DNA from: Streptomyces niveus | Lineage (GTDB): Bacteria; Actinomycetota; Actinomycetes; Streptomycetales; Streptomycetaceae | DNA: 64,000 bases | Assembly: GCF_002009175.1 (NCBI RefSeq) | Contig: NZ_CP018047.1 | Location: forward strand, 1,798,001 to 1,862,000 | Direction: 5' to 3' | In this document: positions 50,628 through 61,344 of the stretch, piece after piece | Position numbering within the stretch: the first letter of the stretch is position 1 | How the letters are laid out: each line of letters opens with the position of its first letter | Made by a program: the position numbers and the translations under genes | Notes under the pieces: generated by a model | Database searches by the model: none | Seen by the model: only the letters and a program-made list of their open reading frames with translations | Told to the model about the DNA's origin: nothing

Positions 50628-52325
50628 ATGAACGCCGGACCGACGACCCCACCGCGACGACGGCGATTCGGCTGGCCACGGCGCGTCTTCTCCCAGGTGC
50701 TGCTGATGCAGCTGGCCATCGCCGCGGGCACCGCCGTGCTCGCCACCGGACTGTTCCTGCGCCCCCTGAGCGACCAGCTCGACGACCAGGCGATGCGCCG
50801 GGCGCTGGCGATCGCCGAGACGACGGCGTCCGAGCCGGTGGCGGACGCGCTGCTCGCGTCGCGGCCCTCGGTGGACGGACCGGTGCAGGAGGAGGCCGAA
50901 CGCATCAGACGGGCCACCGGCGCCGAGTACGTCGTGATCATGGACAGACGCGGGGTCCGCTGGTCACACACCGACACCGGCCAGATCGGCAGGGTCGTCT
51001 CCACCGATCCCAGCGAGGCGATAGCCGGCCACGACATCATGGAGATCGACAGCGGCACCCTCGGCCGCTCGGCGCGCGGCAAGGTCCCGCTGCGCGACGA
51101 GTCGGGGAAGATCATCGGCGCCGTGTCGGTGGGCATCGCCTACGACAGCGTCCGCGAACGTCTGCTCGCCACCATCCCCGGACTGCTCGCGTACGCGGGC
51201 GGCGCCCTGGCCGTCGGTGCGCTGGCCGCCTTCCTGATCTCCAGACGCCTTCAGCGCCAGACCCATGACCTGGCCTTCTCCGACATCTCGGCGCTGCTCG
51301 CGGAGCGCGAGGCGATGCTGCACAGCCTGCGCGAAGGAGTGATCGCGCTCGACCGGGCGGGGCGGATCCGGCTCATGAACGACGAGGCGCAGCGGCTGCT
51401 CGGGCTGGGGCCCGAGGCCACGGGGCAACCGCTCGACGTGGTCCTCGGACCGGGCCGCACCACCGACGTACTGGCCGGCCGGGTGGCGGGCGACGACCTG
51501 CTGACCGTGAGCGGCACCCGGGTGCTGATCGCCAACCGGATGCCGACCGACGACGGCGGCGCGGTCGCCACGCTCCGTGACCGTACGGAGCTGGAACAGC
51601 TCGGCCGGGAGCTGGACGCGACCCGCGGTCTGATCGACGCGCTGCGCGCCCAGGACCACGAGCACGCCAACCGGATGCACACGCTGATGGGCCTGCTGGA
51701 GCTGGAGATGCACGACGAGGCGGTGGAGTTCGTGACCGAGGTCGTCGGCGTGCACCGGGCCACCGCCGAGCAGGTCACCGAGCGGATCCACGACCCGCTG
51801 CCGGCCGCGCTGCTGGTCGGCAAGGCCACCGTCGCCGCCGAGCGGGGCGTATCGCTGCGCATCTCACCGGCCACCCTGCTGCCCGACCGGCTCGTCGACC
51901 CGCAGGGGCTCGTCACGGTCCTGGGCAATCTCGTGGACAACGCGCTGGACGCGGCGGCCGGCTCCGAGGACCCACGCATCGAGGTGGAGGTACGGGCCGA
52001 GGGCCGTACGGTCGTCCTGCGGATCTCCGACAGCGGCCCCGGCATCCCGCCGCAGCAGCGCGAACTGGTCTTCACCGAAGGCTGGACGACGAAGGAACTG
52101 CCCACCCACGGCCGGCGCGGACTGGGCCTCGCCATGGTGCGCAGGCTCGCCGAGCGCCAGGGCGGCAGCGCTCGCGTCACCGAATCCGCCGACGGGGGCG
52201 CGGAGTTCACCGTCGTCCTGCCCGAGGCGCTCGCCGAGACGGAACGCGTCACACGGGACGGCGCGCCACCGGACGATCTCGTCCGCGATCCGGCAGAGCC
52301 CGTCACCACAGGAGAGACACGATGA
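50628..52325 (+). CDS. CitA/DcuS-family sensor histidine kinase
   Basis: 565 residues. TM1 about 22-46, an extracytoplasmic PAS/Cache-like sensor (about 47-180, with EYVVIMDRRGVRWSHTD and GKVPLRDESGKIIGAVSVGIAYD, the CitA pattern), TM2 about 186-208, cytoplasmic PAS (about 225-325, LREGVIALDRAGRIRLMNDEA), phospho-acceptor region QDHEHANRMHTLMGLLEL, and ATPase domain (GNLVDNALDAA; ISDSGPGI; GLGLAMV). CitA-type kinases sense citrate or C4-dicarboxylates. The stop overlaps the regulator start by four bases. The symporter nearby is convergent, not in this operon. Confidence 0.93.
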   Translation: MNAGPTTPPRRRRFGWPRRVFSQVLLMQLAIAAGTAVLATGLFLRPLSDQLDDQAMRRALAIAETTASEPVADALLASRPSVDGPVQEEAERIRRATGAEYVVIMDRRGVRWSHTDTGQIGRVVSTDPSEAIAGHDIMEIDSGTLGRSARGKVPLRDESGKIIGAVSVGIAYDSVRERLLATIPGLLAYAGGALAVGALAAFLISRRLQRQTHDLAFSDISALLAEREAMLHSLREGVIALDRAGRIRLMNDEAQRLLGLGPEATGQPLDVVLGPGRTTDVLAGRVAGDDLLTVSGTRVLIANRMPTDDGGAVATLRDRTELEQLGRELDATRGLIDALRAQDHEHANRMHTLMGLLELEMHDEAVEFVTEVVGVHRATAEQVTERIHDPLPAALLVGKATVAAERGVSLRISPATLLPDRLVDPQGLVTVLGNLVDNALDAAAGSEDPRIEVEVRAEGRTVVLRISDSGPGIPPQQRELVFTEGWTTKELPTHGRRGLGLAMVRRLAERQGGSARVTESADGGAEFTVVLPEALAETERVTRDGAPPDDLVRDPAEPVTTGETR

Positions 52326-52999
52326 TCGACGTACTGGTCGTGGACGACGACATCCGGGTCGCCGACATCAACACCGCCTATGTGGCGAAGGTGGCGGGCT
52401 TCCGGGTCGTCGCCAAGGCGCACTCGGGGACGGAGGCACTCACCCGGCTCGCCGAGCGGCCCGTCGACCTGATCCTTCTCGACCACTATCTGCCCGACCG
52501 CGACGGACTGTCGGTGGTACGGGAACTGCGAGGGCTCGGCCACCGGACCGACGTGATCATGGTGACCGCGGCGCGCGACGTCGCCACCGTCCAATCGGCG
52601 ATGCGCCACGGTGCGCTCCAGTACCTGGTCAAACCGTTCAACTTCGCCGGGCTGCGCACCAAACTGGAGGCGTACGCGACGCTGCGCCGCACGCTGGAGA
52701 GCGGCGGCGAGGCCGAACAGGCCGATGTGGACCGGATGTTCGGCGCGCTGTCGGCCTCCGCCACGCCCGAACTGCCCAAGGGGCACTCGCCGAGCACCGC
52801 CGAGGTGGTGCGCCAGGTGCTGCTCGGCGCCGAGGGGCCGCTGTCCGCGCACGAGATCGCCGAGAGCGCCGGGATGAGCCGGCAGACGGCGCAGCGGTAT
52901 CTCAAACTGCTGGAGCGGGCGGGGCGGGTCCGGCTCAGCCTCCGGTACGGGGAGACGGGCCGCCCGGAGCACCGGTACGCGTGGGCGACGAGCGGCTGA
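52322..52999 (+). CDS. CitB/DcuR-family response regulator
   Basis: 225 residues. Receiver domain with acidic Asp8-Asp9-Asp10, phospho-acceptor Asp54 (LILLDHYLPD) and Lys in YLVKPFNF. The C-terminal helix-turn-helix (about 150-225) has LSAHEIAESAGMSRQTAQRYLKLLERAG, the CitB-type winged helix. Translationally coupled to the kinase. It should activate uptake of a carboxylate; the target may be the convergent symporter or a distant gene. Confidence 0.93.
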   Translation: MIDVLVVDDDIRVADINTAYVAKVAGFRVVAKAHSGTEALTRLAERPVDLILLDHYLPDRDGLSVVRELRGLGHRTDVIMVTAARDVATVQSAMRHGALQYLVKPFNFAGLRTKLEAYATLRRTLESGGEAEQADVDRMFGALSASATPELPKGHSPSTAEVVRQVLLGAEGPLSAHEIAESAGMSRQTAQRYLKLLERAGRVRLSLRYGETGRPEHRYAWATSG

Positions 53000-53087
53000 G
53001 CCGCCCCGTCGTTTCCGGACCGGCGCCCGGTCGGACCGCGCCGCGCGGGCAGTGCCGCGCGGACCGCGCCGCTCAGCCGGCGCCCGC

Positions 53088-54728
53088 TCAGACCGCGCCC
53101 GCGCCGGTGAGTGAACGCACCTCGGACTCCGCGTGCTTGGCCTCGTCCGCGCGTTCGCGGCCGAGGACCGTGCCGATCCAGCCCGCCAGGAAGCCGAGCG
53201 GGATCGAGACCAGGCCCGGATTCTGGAGCGGGAAGACATGGAAGTCGACGCCCGGGAAGAGCGCTTCAGGGCTTCCCGACACGACGGGTGAGAACACCAC
53301 GAGCAGCACGGCCGGGACCAGCCCGCCGTACACCGACCAGACCGCTCCGCGCGTGGTGAAGTTCCGCCAGAACAGCGAGTAGAGCAGCACCGGCAGATTG
53401 GCGGAGGCGGCGACGGCGAACGCGAGGCCCACCAGGAAGGCGACGTTGAGGTCGCGGGCGAGCAGTCCGAGCGCGATGGCCACGGCGCCGATACCGGCGG
53501 CCGCGAACCGGGCGACGGCGACCTCGCCGCGCGCTTCCGTGTCGAGGGTGGCGGGGAAATCGGCCGGAGATCCGGCTGGGAATTCGGGGCGCGGCTTCTT
53601 GAGGGAGGCGTACAGATCGTGCGCGACGGAGGCCGACGAGGCGAGGGTGATGCCGGCGACGACGGCGAGGATCGTCGCGAAGGCGATGGCGGCGACCACG
53701 GCGAAGAGAACCGTTCCGCCGGTGGACCCCGCGCCGCCGCCGAGGTCCAGGGCGAGCAGCGGTACCGCCGTGTTCCCCGCCGCGCTCGAAGCGCGTACCT
53801 CGTCGGTGCCGACCACGGCGGCGGCGCCGAGGCCGAGCACGATCGTCATCAGATAGAAGCTCCCGATGAGCCCGATGGACCAGACGACGGACCGGCGGGC
53901 GGCGCGGGCGGTCGGCACGGTGTAGAAGCGGGACAGGATGTGCGGCAGTCCGGCCGTGCCGAGCACCAGGGCGAGCCCCAGGCTGATGAAGTCGAACCGC
54001 GCGGTCCAGCCCCCGCCGTAGGCGAGACCCGGCGACAGGAACCCCTGCCCGTGGCCACTGCGTTCGGCGGCGGTGGTCAGCAGCGCGTTGAAGTCGCCGT
54101 GGAAACGGAGCAGTACGAGTACGGTCAGCGCGACCGTACCGGCCATCAGCAGCACGGCCTTGACGATCTGGATCCAGGTGGTGGCCCGCATCCCGCCGAG
54201 CGTCACATAGACGACCATCAGCGCGCCCACCCCGATCACCGTCCAGGCGCGCGCCGCCTCGCTCGTACCCCCCAGCAGGAGCGAGACCAGGCTGCCCGCC
54301 CCGACCATCTGCGCCACCAGGTAGAGAACGGACACGGCGACGGAGGAAGTGCCCGCCGCGATTCTGACGGGGCGCTCACGCATCCGGGTGGCGACGACGT
54401 CGGCCAGGGTGAACCGGCCGCAGTTGCGGACGAGTTCGGCCACCAGCAGCAGGACGACGAGCCAGGCGACGAGGAAGCCGACGGAGTAGAGCATGCCGTC
54501 GTAGCCGAAGAGGGCGATGAGGCCGGAGATACCGAGGAAGGAGGCGGCCGACATGTAGTCACCGGCGATGGCGAAACCGTTCTCCATGGGTGAGAAGAGC
54601 CGTCCGCCGGTGTAGAACTCCTCCGCCGAGCCGTGCCGGTCACGGCTCACCCAGGTGGTGATGCCGAGGGTGACCGCGACGAACGCGCTGAACAGCAGCA
54701 GCGCCAGGGTCTGGTGGTCGCCGCTCAT
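53088..54728 (-). CDS. Sodium:solute symporter family transporter (ActP/MctP-like)
   Basis: 546 residues from the ATG at 54728, overlapping the DUF485 stop (ATGA). About thirteen membrane segments. SSS-family signatures: EEFYTGGRLFSPMENGFAIAGDYMSAASFLG, GGMRATTWIQIVKAVLL and GTAGLPHILSRFYTVP. These match the acetate/monocarboxylate symporter branch. The coupled DUF485 protein upstream is the usual partner of ActP. The likely cargo is acetate, pyruvate or a related monocarboxylate. Confidence 0.93.
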   Translation of the reverse strand: MSGDHQTLALLLFSAFVAVTLGITTWVSRDRHGSAEEFYTGGRLFSPMENGFAIAGDYMSAASFLGISGLIALFGYDGMLYSVGFLVAWLVVLLLVAELVRNCGRFTLADVVATRMRERPVRIAAGTSSVAVSVLYLVAQMVGAGSLVSLLLGGTSEAARAWTVIGVGALMVVYVTLGGMRATTWIQIVKAVLLMAGTVALTVLVLLRFHGDFNALLTTAAERSGHGQGFLSPGLAYGGGWTARFDFISLGLALVLGTAGLPHILSRFYTVPTARAARRSVVWSIGLIGSFYLMTIVLGLGAAAVVGTDEVRASSAAGNTAVPLLALDLGGGAGSTGGTVLFAVVAAIAFATILAVVAGITLASSASVAHDLYASLKKPRPEFPAGSPADFPATLDTEARGEVAVARFAAAGIGAVAIALGLLARDLNVAFLVGLAFAVAASANLPVLLYSLFWRNFTTRGAVWSVYGGLVPAVLLVVFSPVVSGSPEALFPGVDFHVFPLQNPGLVSIPLGFLAGWIGTVLGRERADEAKHAESEVRSLTGAGAV

Positions 54729-55333
54729 CGCCGCCGCTCCCCTGCCCGCGCCGCCGTCCCGGACTCCCGCACCGTCCCGTACTCGCGCGCCGTCCCGAGC
54801 TCCCGCGACCTCGTCAGGTCGAAGACGCTCCAGCGCAGGTCGAGGGCGTCCCGGTCCCGGTGCAGCCGGGCATGGCGCGAGTACGCCCAGGTCAGCAGGA
54901 AGGTGCTGAGGAACTGTCCGAGCCCCGCGACCATCGCCACGTTCACGGCCCCCGCCACCGGGCGCGCCATCAGACCCGGCGCCGTGGTCGCGGCGACGAC
55001 GTACGCCAGGTACCAGATCAGGAAGGCGAGGGCGGCCGGGAAGACGAACCGGCGGTAGCGGCGGCGTACCTCCTGGAAGGCGGCGCTCCGCTGGACCTCC
55101 AGATAGATGTCCGCGGCGCCGAGCCCGTGCTCCTCCGCCGTGCCGGCCCCACCGGCTCCGCCCCCGGCGTGAACCGTGGCCGTGGCCGTGGCGGGCATGG
55201 GTGCGGGTGCGGACGCGACGGGCGTCGTCGGCGTGCCCGTACCGTCCAGTTCGCCCCAGCCGGAGGCCGGCGCGTCGTACCAGGGATCGTCGGTCCGCAC
55301 TGTCGCGGCGCCGCGCCCTTCCTGCTTCTCCAC
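54725..55333 (-). CDS. DUF485 domain membrane protein, symporter partner
   Basis: 202 residues from a GTG at 55333 (AAGGAGAG upstream). The N-terminal 75 residues are disordered and Gly/Pro/Ala-rich. The DUF485 core (about 85-160: YLEVQRSAAFQEVRRRYRRFVFP, LAFLIWYLAYVVAA, VAGLGQFLSTFLLTWAYSRH) has two membrane segments. The charged C-terminal extension (about 160-202) is longer than in E. coli YjcH. DUF485 proteins are regularly encoded directly before actP; their exact role is unknown. Transcribed with the symporter. Confidence 0.9.
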   Translation of the reverse strand: MEKQEGRGAATVRTDDPWYDAPASGWGELDGTGTPTTPVASAPAPMPATATATVHAGGGAGGAGTAEEHGLGAADIYLEVQRSAAFQEVRRRYRRFVFPAALAFLIWYLAYVVAATTAPGLMARPVAGAVNVAMVAGLGQFLSTFLLTWAYSRHARLHRDRDALDLRWSVFDLTRSRELGTAREYGTVRESGTAARAGERRR

Positions 55334-55429
55334 CGGTCAACTCTCCTTGTCAGCGGGCCGTTTCGGCCGCGCCCCAAGGATGGGCGTAATGGGAAGATCC
55401 CGGACTCTTCTCCCCCGGGCTTCACCCCA

Positions 55430-56101
55430 TCAGGTGATGTTTGTGCCGGGTGGCCGGATGAGTCCGTGCTGATAGGCGTAGCGCACCGCCTGCGCCCGGT
55501 CGCGCACCCCGGCCTTGGCGAAGATGTTGTTGATGTGGGTCTTCACCGTGGCCGCCCCGATGTGCAGCCGCCCGGCGATCTCCTTGTTGGAGAACCCCTC
55601 GGCGACCAGGGACAGCACCTCGGCCTCCCGCGCGGTGAGCCCGTCCGGCGGCGACTCGCGCGCCGGTACGGGGGCGGCGACCGCGCTGACCCGCTCCAGC
55701 AGCCGCCGCTGCACCGTGGGGGCGAGCCCGGCGTCCCCGGCCATGACGTCCCGGACGGCCCGGACGATCTCGTCGCCGCCCGCGTCCTTGGTCAGATAGC
55801 CGCGCGCGCCCGCCCGCAGGGCGGGGAACAGCGAGTCGTCGTCCGCGTAGGTGGTGAGGACCACGACCTGGGTCGCCGGATAGCGCTCGCGGATCCGGCG
55901 GGTCGCCTCGACCCCGTCGCAGCGCGGCATACGGAGGTCCATCAGCACGACATCGGGGGCGAGTTCACCGACGAGGGCCACCGCCTCCTCGCCGTCCTTC
56001 GCGGCGCCTACGACCTCGATACCGGGCAGCAGCCCGAGCAGCATGACGATGCCCTCGCGCACCACCGCCTGGTCGTCGGCCACGATCACCCGGGCCGTCA
56101 T
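55430..56101 (-). CDS. NarL/LuxR-family response regulator
   Basis: 223 residues. Receiver with Asp9-Asp10 and phospho-acceptor Asp55 (VVLMDLRMP), Lys in GYLTKDAG, and a LuxR helix-turn-helix (LTAREAEVLSLVAEGFSNKEIAGRLHI, about 155-215). Its ATG overlaps the kinase stop by four bases. It lies 96 bases upstream of the DUF485-symporter pair on the same strand, so it may control or be co-transcribed with them. Confidence 0.94.
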   Translation of the reverse strand: MTARVIVADDQAVVREGIVMLLGLLPGIEVVGAAKDGEEAVALVGELAPDVVLMDLRMPRCDGVEATRRIRERYPATQVVVLTTYADDDSLFPALRAGARGYLTKDAGGDEIVRAVRDVMAGDAGLAPTVQRRLLERVSAVAAPVPARESPPDGLTAREAEVLSLVAEGFSNKEIAGRLHIGAATVKTHINNIFAKAGVRDRAQAVRYAYQHGLIRPPGTNIT

Positions 56102-57312
56102 ACGGGCACTCGCAGACGCACGGTGAAGCCCTTCCCCTCGGACCGGTCCGGCGGTCCGGAGCCGTACGGGGCTCCGCCGACGCCGCTTTCAAGGCAGGCC
56201 GCGGGTCCGGCCTCCAGTGTGCCGCCCAGCAGTTCGGCGCGCTCCCGCATCCCCAGGAGACCGTACCCGGAGCCGGAGGCCGCGAGTTCGGTGCCCGGCG
56301 CGGACGCGCCCTCGTCCCGTACCTCCAGGGTCACCGCGTCCCGCGCGTACTCCAGCCGCATCGTCACACCCGCCCCCGGGGCGTGCTTGCGCGCGTTCGT
56401 CAGCGCCTCCTGAGCGACGCGCCGCACGGCCTGCGAGGCCTCGGCGGGCAGCAGCCGCGGCTCCCCCACGACCTCGGTCCGTACCCCGTCGACCGCCAGC
56501 TCCCGCAGGTACTCCTCGACGGGCACCAGCTGGCCACGGAGGGCGGAGAGCGCCTGGCGTGTCTCCGCCAGTCCCTGCCGGGCCATGCCCCGCGCCTCCA
56601 CCACACGTCGCAGCACCTGCTCGCGGTCGTATCCGCCCTCGATCTGGAGGCGCGCCGCCTCAAGATGCACGAGCTGCGCGGAGAGGCTGTGGGCCAGCAC
56701 GTCATGGATCTCGCGGGCGATCCTGGCCCGCTCGGCCAGCGCGGCCGACTCGGCCTCGGCCGCCCGCGCGGCGCGCTCCTGCGCCAGCAGCCGGAACCCG
56801 GCCCCGCGCGCCTGGGCGTCGAGCCGCAGCGTCCAGCCGCCGAGCAGAACGGCGCCCATCGTGATCGCCACCTCTATGAGCGCCTCGGTGTTCGCCACCG
56901 CGAGGGCCGCGGACAGCACCGCCCAGACGCCCAGGCCCGCTGCGAGCGGCAGCCTCTCCACCGCGAGGGCGCCACCCAGGATCCAGAGCAGCGCGGCCGT
57001 GCCCTCGGCCCCCGCCGCGCTCGCGCCGGCTCCCAGGAGCGCGATCACGAGGAACAGTCCCAGCGAGGGAAGCAGCCGTCTCCGGACGGTCCACCGGTGC
57101 ATGAACACCACGGCCGTCCCGAAGCAGAGCATGCCCAGCACGGGCAGCACCGCCCGCCACCCGTGGAAGACATCCGCGGAGTACGCGGTCGCGAACAGCC
57201 AGCCGACGAGGGCGCCGACCAGCAGGCAGTCCAGCGCCGTCCTGACGCGCGGCACCCCCACCCGGGTCAGCGCCTCCTTGCTCGGCCACACGGTCACCGC
57301 GCCGATCGGCAT
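56098..57312 (-). CDS. DesK/NarX-type sensor histidine kinase
   Basis: 404 residues. The N-terminal half holds about five to six membrane segments (about 25-165) with almost no outer domain, so the signal is probably sensed in or near the membrane. The dimerisation helix has the HisKA_3 motif REIHDVLAHSLSAQLVHLE; the ATPase domain has EALTNARKHAPGAG and GYGLLGMRERAELLGG. A roughly 25-residue Gly/Pro-rich insert lies before the last strand (ACLESGVGGAPYGSGPPDRSEG split over the loop). Coupled to the NarL-type regulator. Confidence 0.93.
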   Translation of the reverse strand: MPIGAVTVWPSKEALTRVGVPRVRTALDCLLVGALVGWLFATAYSADVFHGWRAVLPVLGMLCFGTAVVFMHRWTVRRRLLPSLGLFLVIALLGAGASAAGAEGTAALLWILGGALAVERLPLAAGLGVWAVLSAALAVANTEALIEVAITMGAVLLGGWTLRLDAQARGAGFRLLAQERAARAAEAESAALAERARIAREIHDVLAHSLSAQLVHLEAARLQIEGGYDREQVLRRVVEARGMARQGLAETRQALSALRGQLVPVEEYLRELAVDGVRTEVVGEPRLLPAEASQAVRRVAQEALTNARKHAPGAGVTMRLEYARDAVTLEVRDEGASAPGTELAASGSGYGLLGMRERAELLGGTLEAGPAACLESGVGGAPYGSGPPDRSEGKGFTVRLRVPV

Positions 57313-57392
57313 TGGCGAAGCCCTCTCTCTCGGCTTCGAATGCTACGGAGCCGGGCGGCCCGCCGGATCCCCTCCCGGGGGGAGCCGGAAAC

Positions 57393-57428
57393 GGCTCCGG
57401 GCTCCACCCGTGGGTGGAGCCCGGAGCC
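57393..57428 (-). terminator. parE terminator
   Basis: 17-base perfect arms (57393-57409, GGCTCCGGGCTCCACCC, and 57412-57428) with a 2-base centre, 14 bases past the parE stop on the minus strand. Confidence 0.9.
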
Positions 57429-57441
57429 TTGAGTCCCTGGA

Positions 57442-59568
<2,127 letters not shown>

Positions 59569-60000
59569 GCGGTTCGCTCCTCGCTGAATTTGAAATCTGG
59601 CCCAGTGGGTAAGGGCCCGGCATCGGTCGCCGCTCAGAGGGTACAGAGGCCTGGTAGAGCCGTTGTAGCGCCACCCTATTGAATTCTCATGCTAACCGAG
59701 ACTCGCATGGGTGTTCGATCCCTCGATGGAGTGAAGCACACATCACGTTCCCTTCCAGGCATGAACCATTTAGGCTCCGGGCACGTCCTCATCAACAACC
59801 GGCAAGCCGGCCGGGGAGGATCGACCCTGACAAGCAACGCGAAACCGTAAAGCGAAGCAATACGGCTCATTCGCCGCCAACCGGCAACAGACAGCCGCCT
59901 CGGAAAGAAGTTTCGAGGAAAGGCCGCGAGCGGGAACGTTTTCGGCCTGGTTGGATGTTGACCCTGGTACGACAGCTCGTCGAGCTAGAGAAGAGGCGAC
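59569..60000. other. 432-base divergent region between parE and the zinc-ribbon gene
   Basis: Promoters for both genes are expected. The middle (about 59660-59800) is AT-rich for this genome (for example ACCCTATTGAATTCTCATGC). Short inverted repeat AGCTCG-T-CGAGCT at 59974-59986 lies just before the zinc-ribbon gene. Open frames crossing the region have no start signals. Confidence 0.5.
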
Positions 60001-60231
60001 GTGACTACTGTTCTGACCCCCGCGAGCCCGCTGACGGCCGCTGACCGCTGCGACCGCTGCGGCGCCCAGGCATATCTGCGCGTCGTCCTGACCAGCGGTG
60101 GTGAACTGCTCTTCTGCGCCCACCACGGTCGCAAGTTCGAGCCGGAACTCAAGAAGATCGCCGCGGAAATACAGGATGAGACCGACCGACTGACGGCCGT
60201 GCAGGCCGCCGCCGGTGAAGAGGAACACTGA
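60001..60231 (+). CDS. Small zinc-ribbon protein (DUF7455-type)
   Basis: 76 residues from a GTG with GAAGAGG upstream. The centre has CDRCGAQAYLRVVLTSGGELLFCAHHGRKFEP: CxxC and CxxH ligands make one zinc site. A helical, acidic tail follows. It is found between the parE-type gene and hrdB in many Streptomyces and its actinobacterial relatives. Function unknown; a nucleic-acid or RNA-polymerase contact is possible. Confidence 0.88.
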   Translation: MTTVLTPASPLTAADRCDRCGAQAYLRVVLTSGGELLFCAHHGRKFEPELKKIAAEIQDETDRLTAVQAAAGEEEH

Positions 60232-60276
60232 CACCTCGCATCCACGACGAGCCAAGGGCCGATCCAGGACCGGCCG

Positions 60277-60315
60277 ACGGGCCGCCACCCCAGCTGAACC
60301 GGGATGGCGGCCCGT
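60277..60315. terminator. Bidirectional terminator between zinc-ribbon and protease genes
   Basis: 15-base arms (60277-60291 and 60301-60315, ACGGGCCGCCACCCC) with one imperfect pair and a 9-base loop, between convergent genes. Confidence 0.85.
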
Positions 60316-60350
60316 TCTCGTGCCCGCCCACGGCGCGGAACCCCGGCGCC

Positions 60351-61199
60351 TCAGCGCGTACGGCGCTCCCCGGTCGCCCCGGCGACCTGGTCGACCGCCG
60401 AGTTGATCCGCGTATAGACCCCCGGACTCCCGGCCCGCCCGCAGCCGCTCCCCCACGAGACCAGCCCGATGAGCCGCCCGCGGGCCACGAGCGGCCCGCC
60501 GCTGTCACCCTGGCAGGCGTCGCGCCCGCCCTCGGGATCGCCGGCGCAGAGCATCGTGGAGGCGTCGTAGCGGCCCCCTGAGCCCCCGGGGTAGGCCCGC
60601 ACGCACTCCGAGTCCGCCAGGACCGTCACAGGGGCGGAGCGGAGCGCGGAGGCGTATTTGCCCTCACCGGTGGTGTCGCCCCAGCCGTAGACCTTCGCCG
60701 CGGCGCCCGGAGCCGAGGCCTTCCCGCCCGGTTCGGCCGGCCGGATGGCGTACCTCGCGGGCAGCTCACGCGCCAGAGTGAGTACCGCCAGGTCCGAGGC
60801 GTGGGTCCCGGGGTCGTACGCCGGGTCGATCCGTACGGAACCCACCCGGACCTCCCTGCCGCCCTTGCCGGTCAGCCGCTCCCGGCCCGCGATGACCCGC
60901 AGATCCGTCACGTCCTCGGGTTTCACGCCGAGCACGTCCCTGCCCATGCAGTGCGCGGCCGTGAGCACCTTCGTCGGCGCCACGACCACGCCGCCGCAGA
61001 ACTGACCCGCGCGGGTGTCCCCGAAGCGTTCACGACTGGACAGAGCCACGACCCAGGGGGTCTCGGCGGCCGGCGCCGGCTCACCGCCCACCACCACCCG
61101 GTCCGCGGCGGCCGGCACGGGGGACGCGAGCGGCAGCACCGCCCCCGCGGCGATCGTGGCCAGTCCTCCCGTGAGCAATCGGGCAATAGGGCGACGCAT
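60351..61199 (-). CDS. Secreted trypsin-like serine protease (S1 family)
   Basis: 282 residues from the ATG at 61199 (AGGAG eight bases upstream). Signal peptide about 1-32 (LATIAAGAVLPLASPVPAAA), short propeptide and mature start RVVVGGEPAP (the IVGG-type activation site after Arg). Catalytic triad His83 (TAAHC), Asp136 (ASDLAVL) and Ser233 (GDSGGP). Asp227, six residues before the serine, is the trypsin S1 specificity residue, so it should cut after Lys/Arg. Several Cys pairs fit disulfides. Confidence 0.95.
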   Translation of the reverse strand: MRRPIARLLTGGLATIAAGAVLPLASPVPAAADRVVVGGEPAPAAETPWVVALSSRERFGDTRAGQFCGGVVVAPTKVLTAAHCMGRDVLGVKPEDVTDLRVIAGRERLTGKGGREVRVGSVRIDPAYDPGTHASDLAVLTLARELPARYAIRPAEPGGKASAPGAAAKVYGWGDTTGEGKYASALRSAPVTVLADSECVRAYPGGSGGRYDASTMLCAGDPEGGRDACQGDSGGPLVARGRLIGLVSWGSGCGRAGSPGVYTRINSAVDQVAGATGERRTR

Positions 61200-61275
61200 A
61201 CAGGCTCCTGACTCTCCGGTGACTCCTACTGACACAGAGTCACCCATTGAGCCGACAAACGCATCCCCGCAACGC

Positions 61276-61314
61276 CTGAGGGCCCGCATCCCGGTCGGGA
61301 TGGCGGGCCCTCAG
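61276..61314 (-). terminator. hrdB terminator
   Basis: 17/18-base arms (61276-61292 CTGAGGGCCCGCATCCC; 61297-61314) with one bulged base and a 4-base loop, 30 bases past the hrdB stop. Confidence 0.88.
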
Positions 61315-61344
61315 GAGGGGCTGTGCCGCGTCGCGGAGACCGGC

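Noticed and set aside
53000..53087. GC-rich repeats CCGCGCGG and GGACCGCGCC between the CitB-like gene and the symporter gene as terminator
   Set aside because: Arms are self-complementary and short, with no unique hairpin; may still help termination but cannot be supported.
59679..60044. 121-residue frame across the parE upstream region
   Set aside because: Starts in the AT-rich promoter zone, no ribosome site, overlaps the zinc-ribbon gene in another frame.
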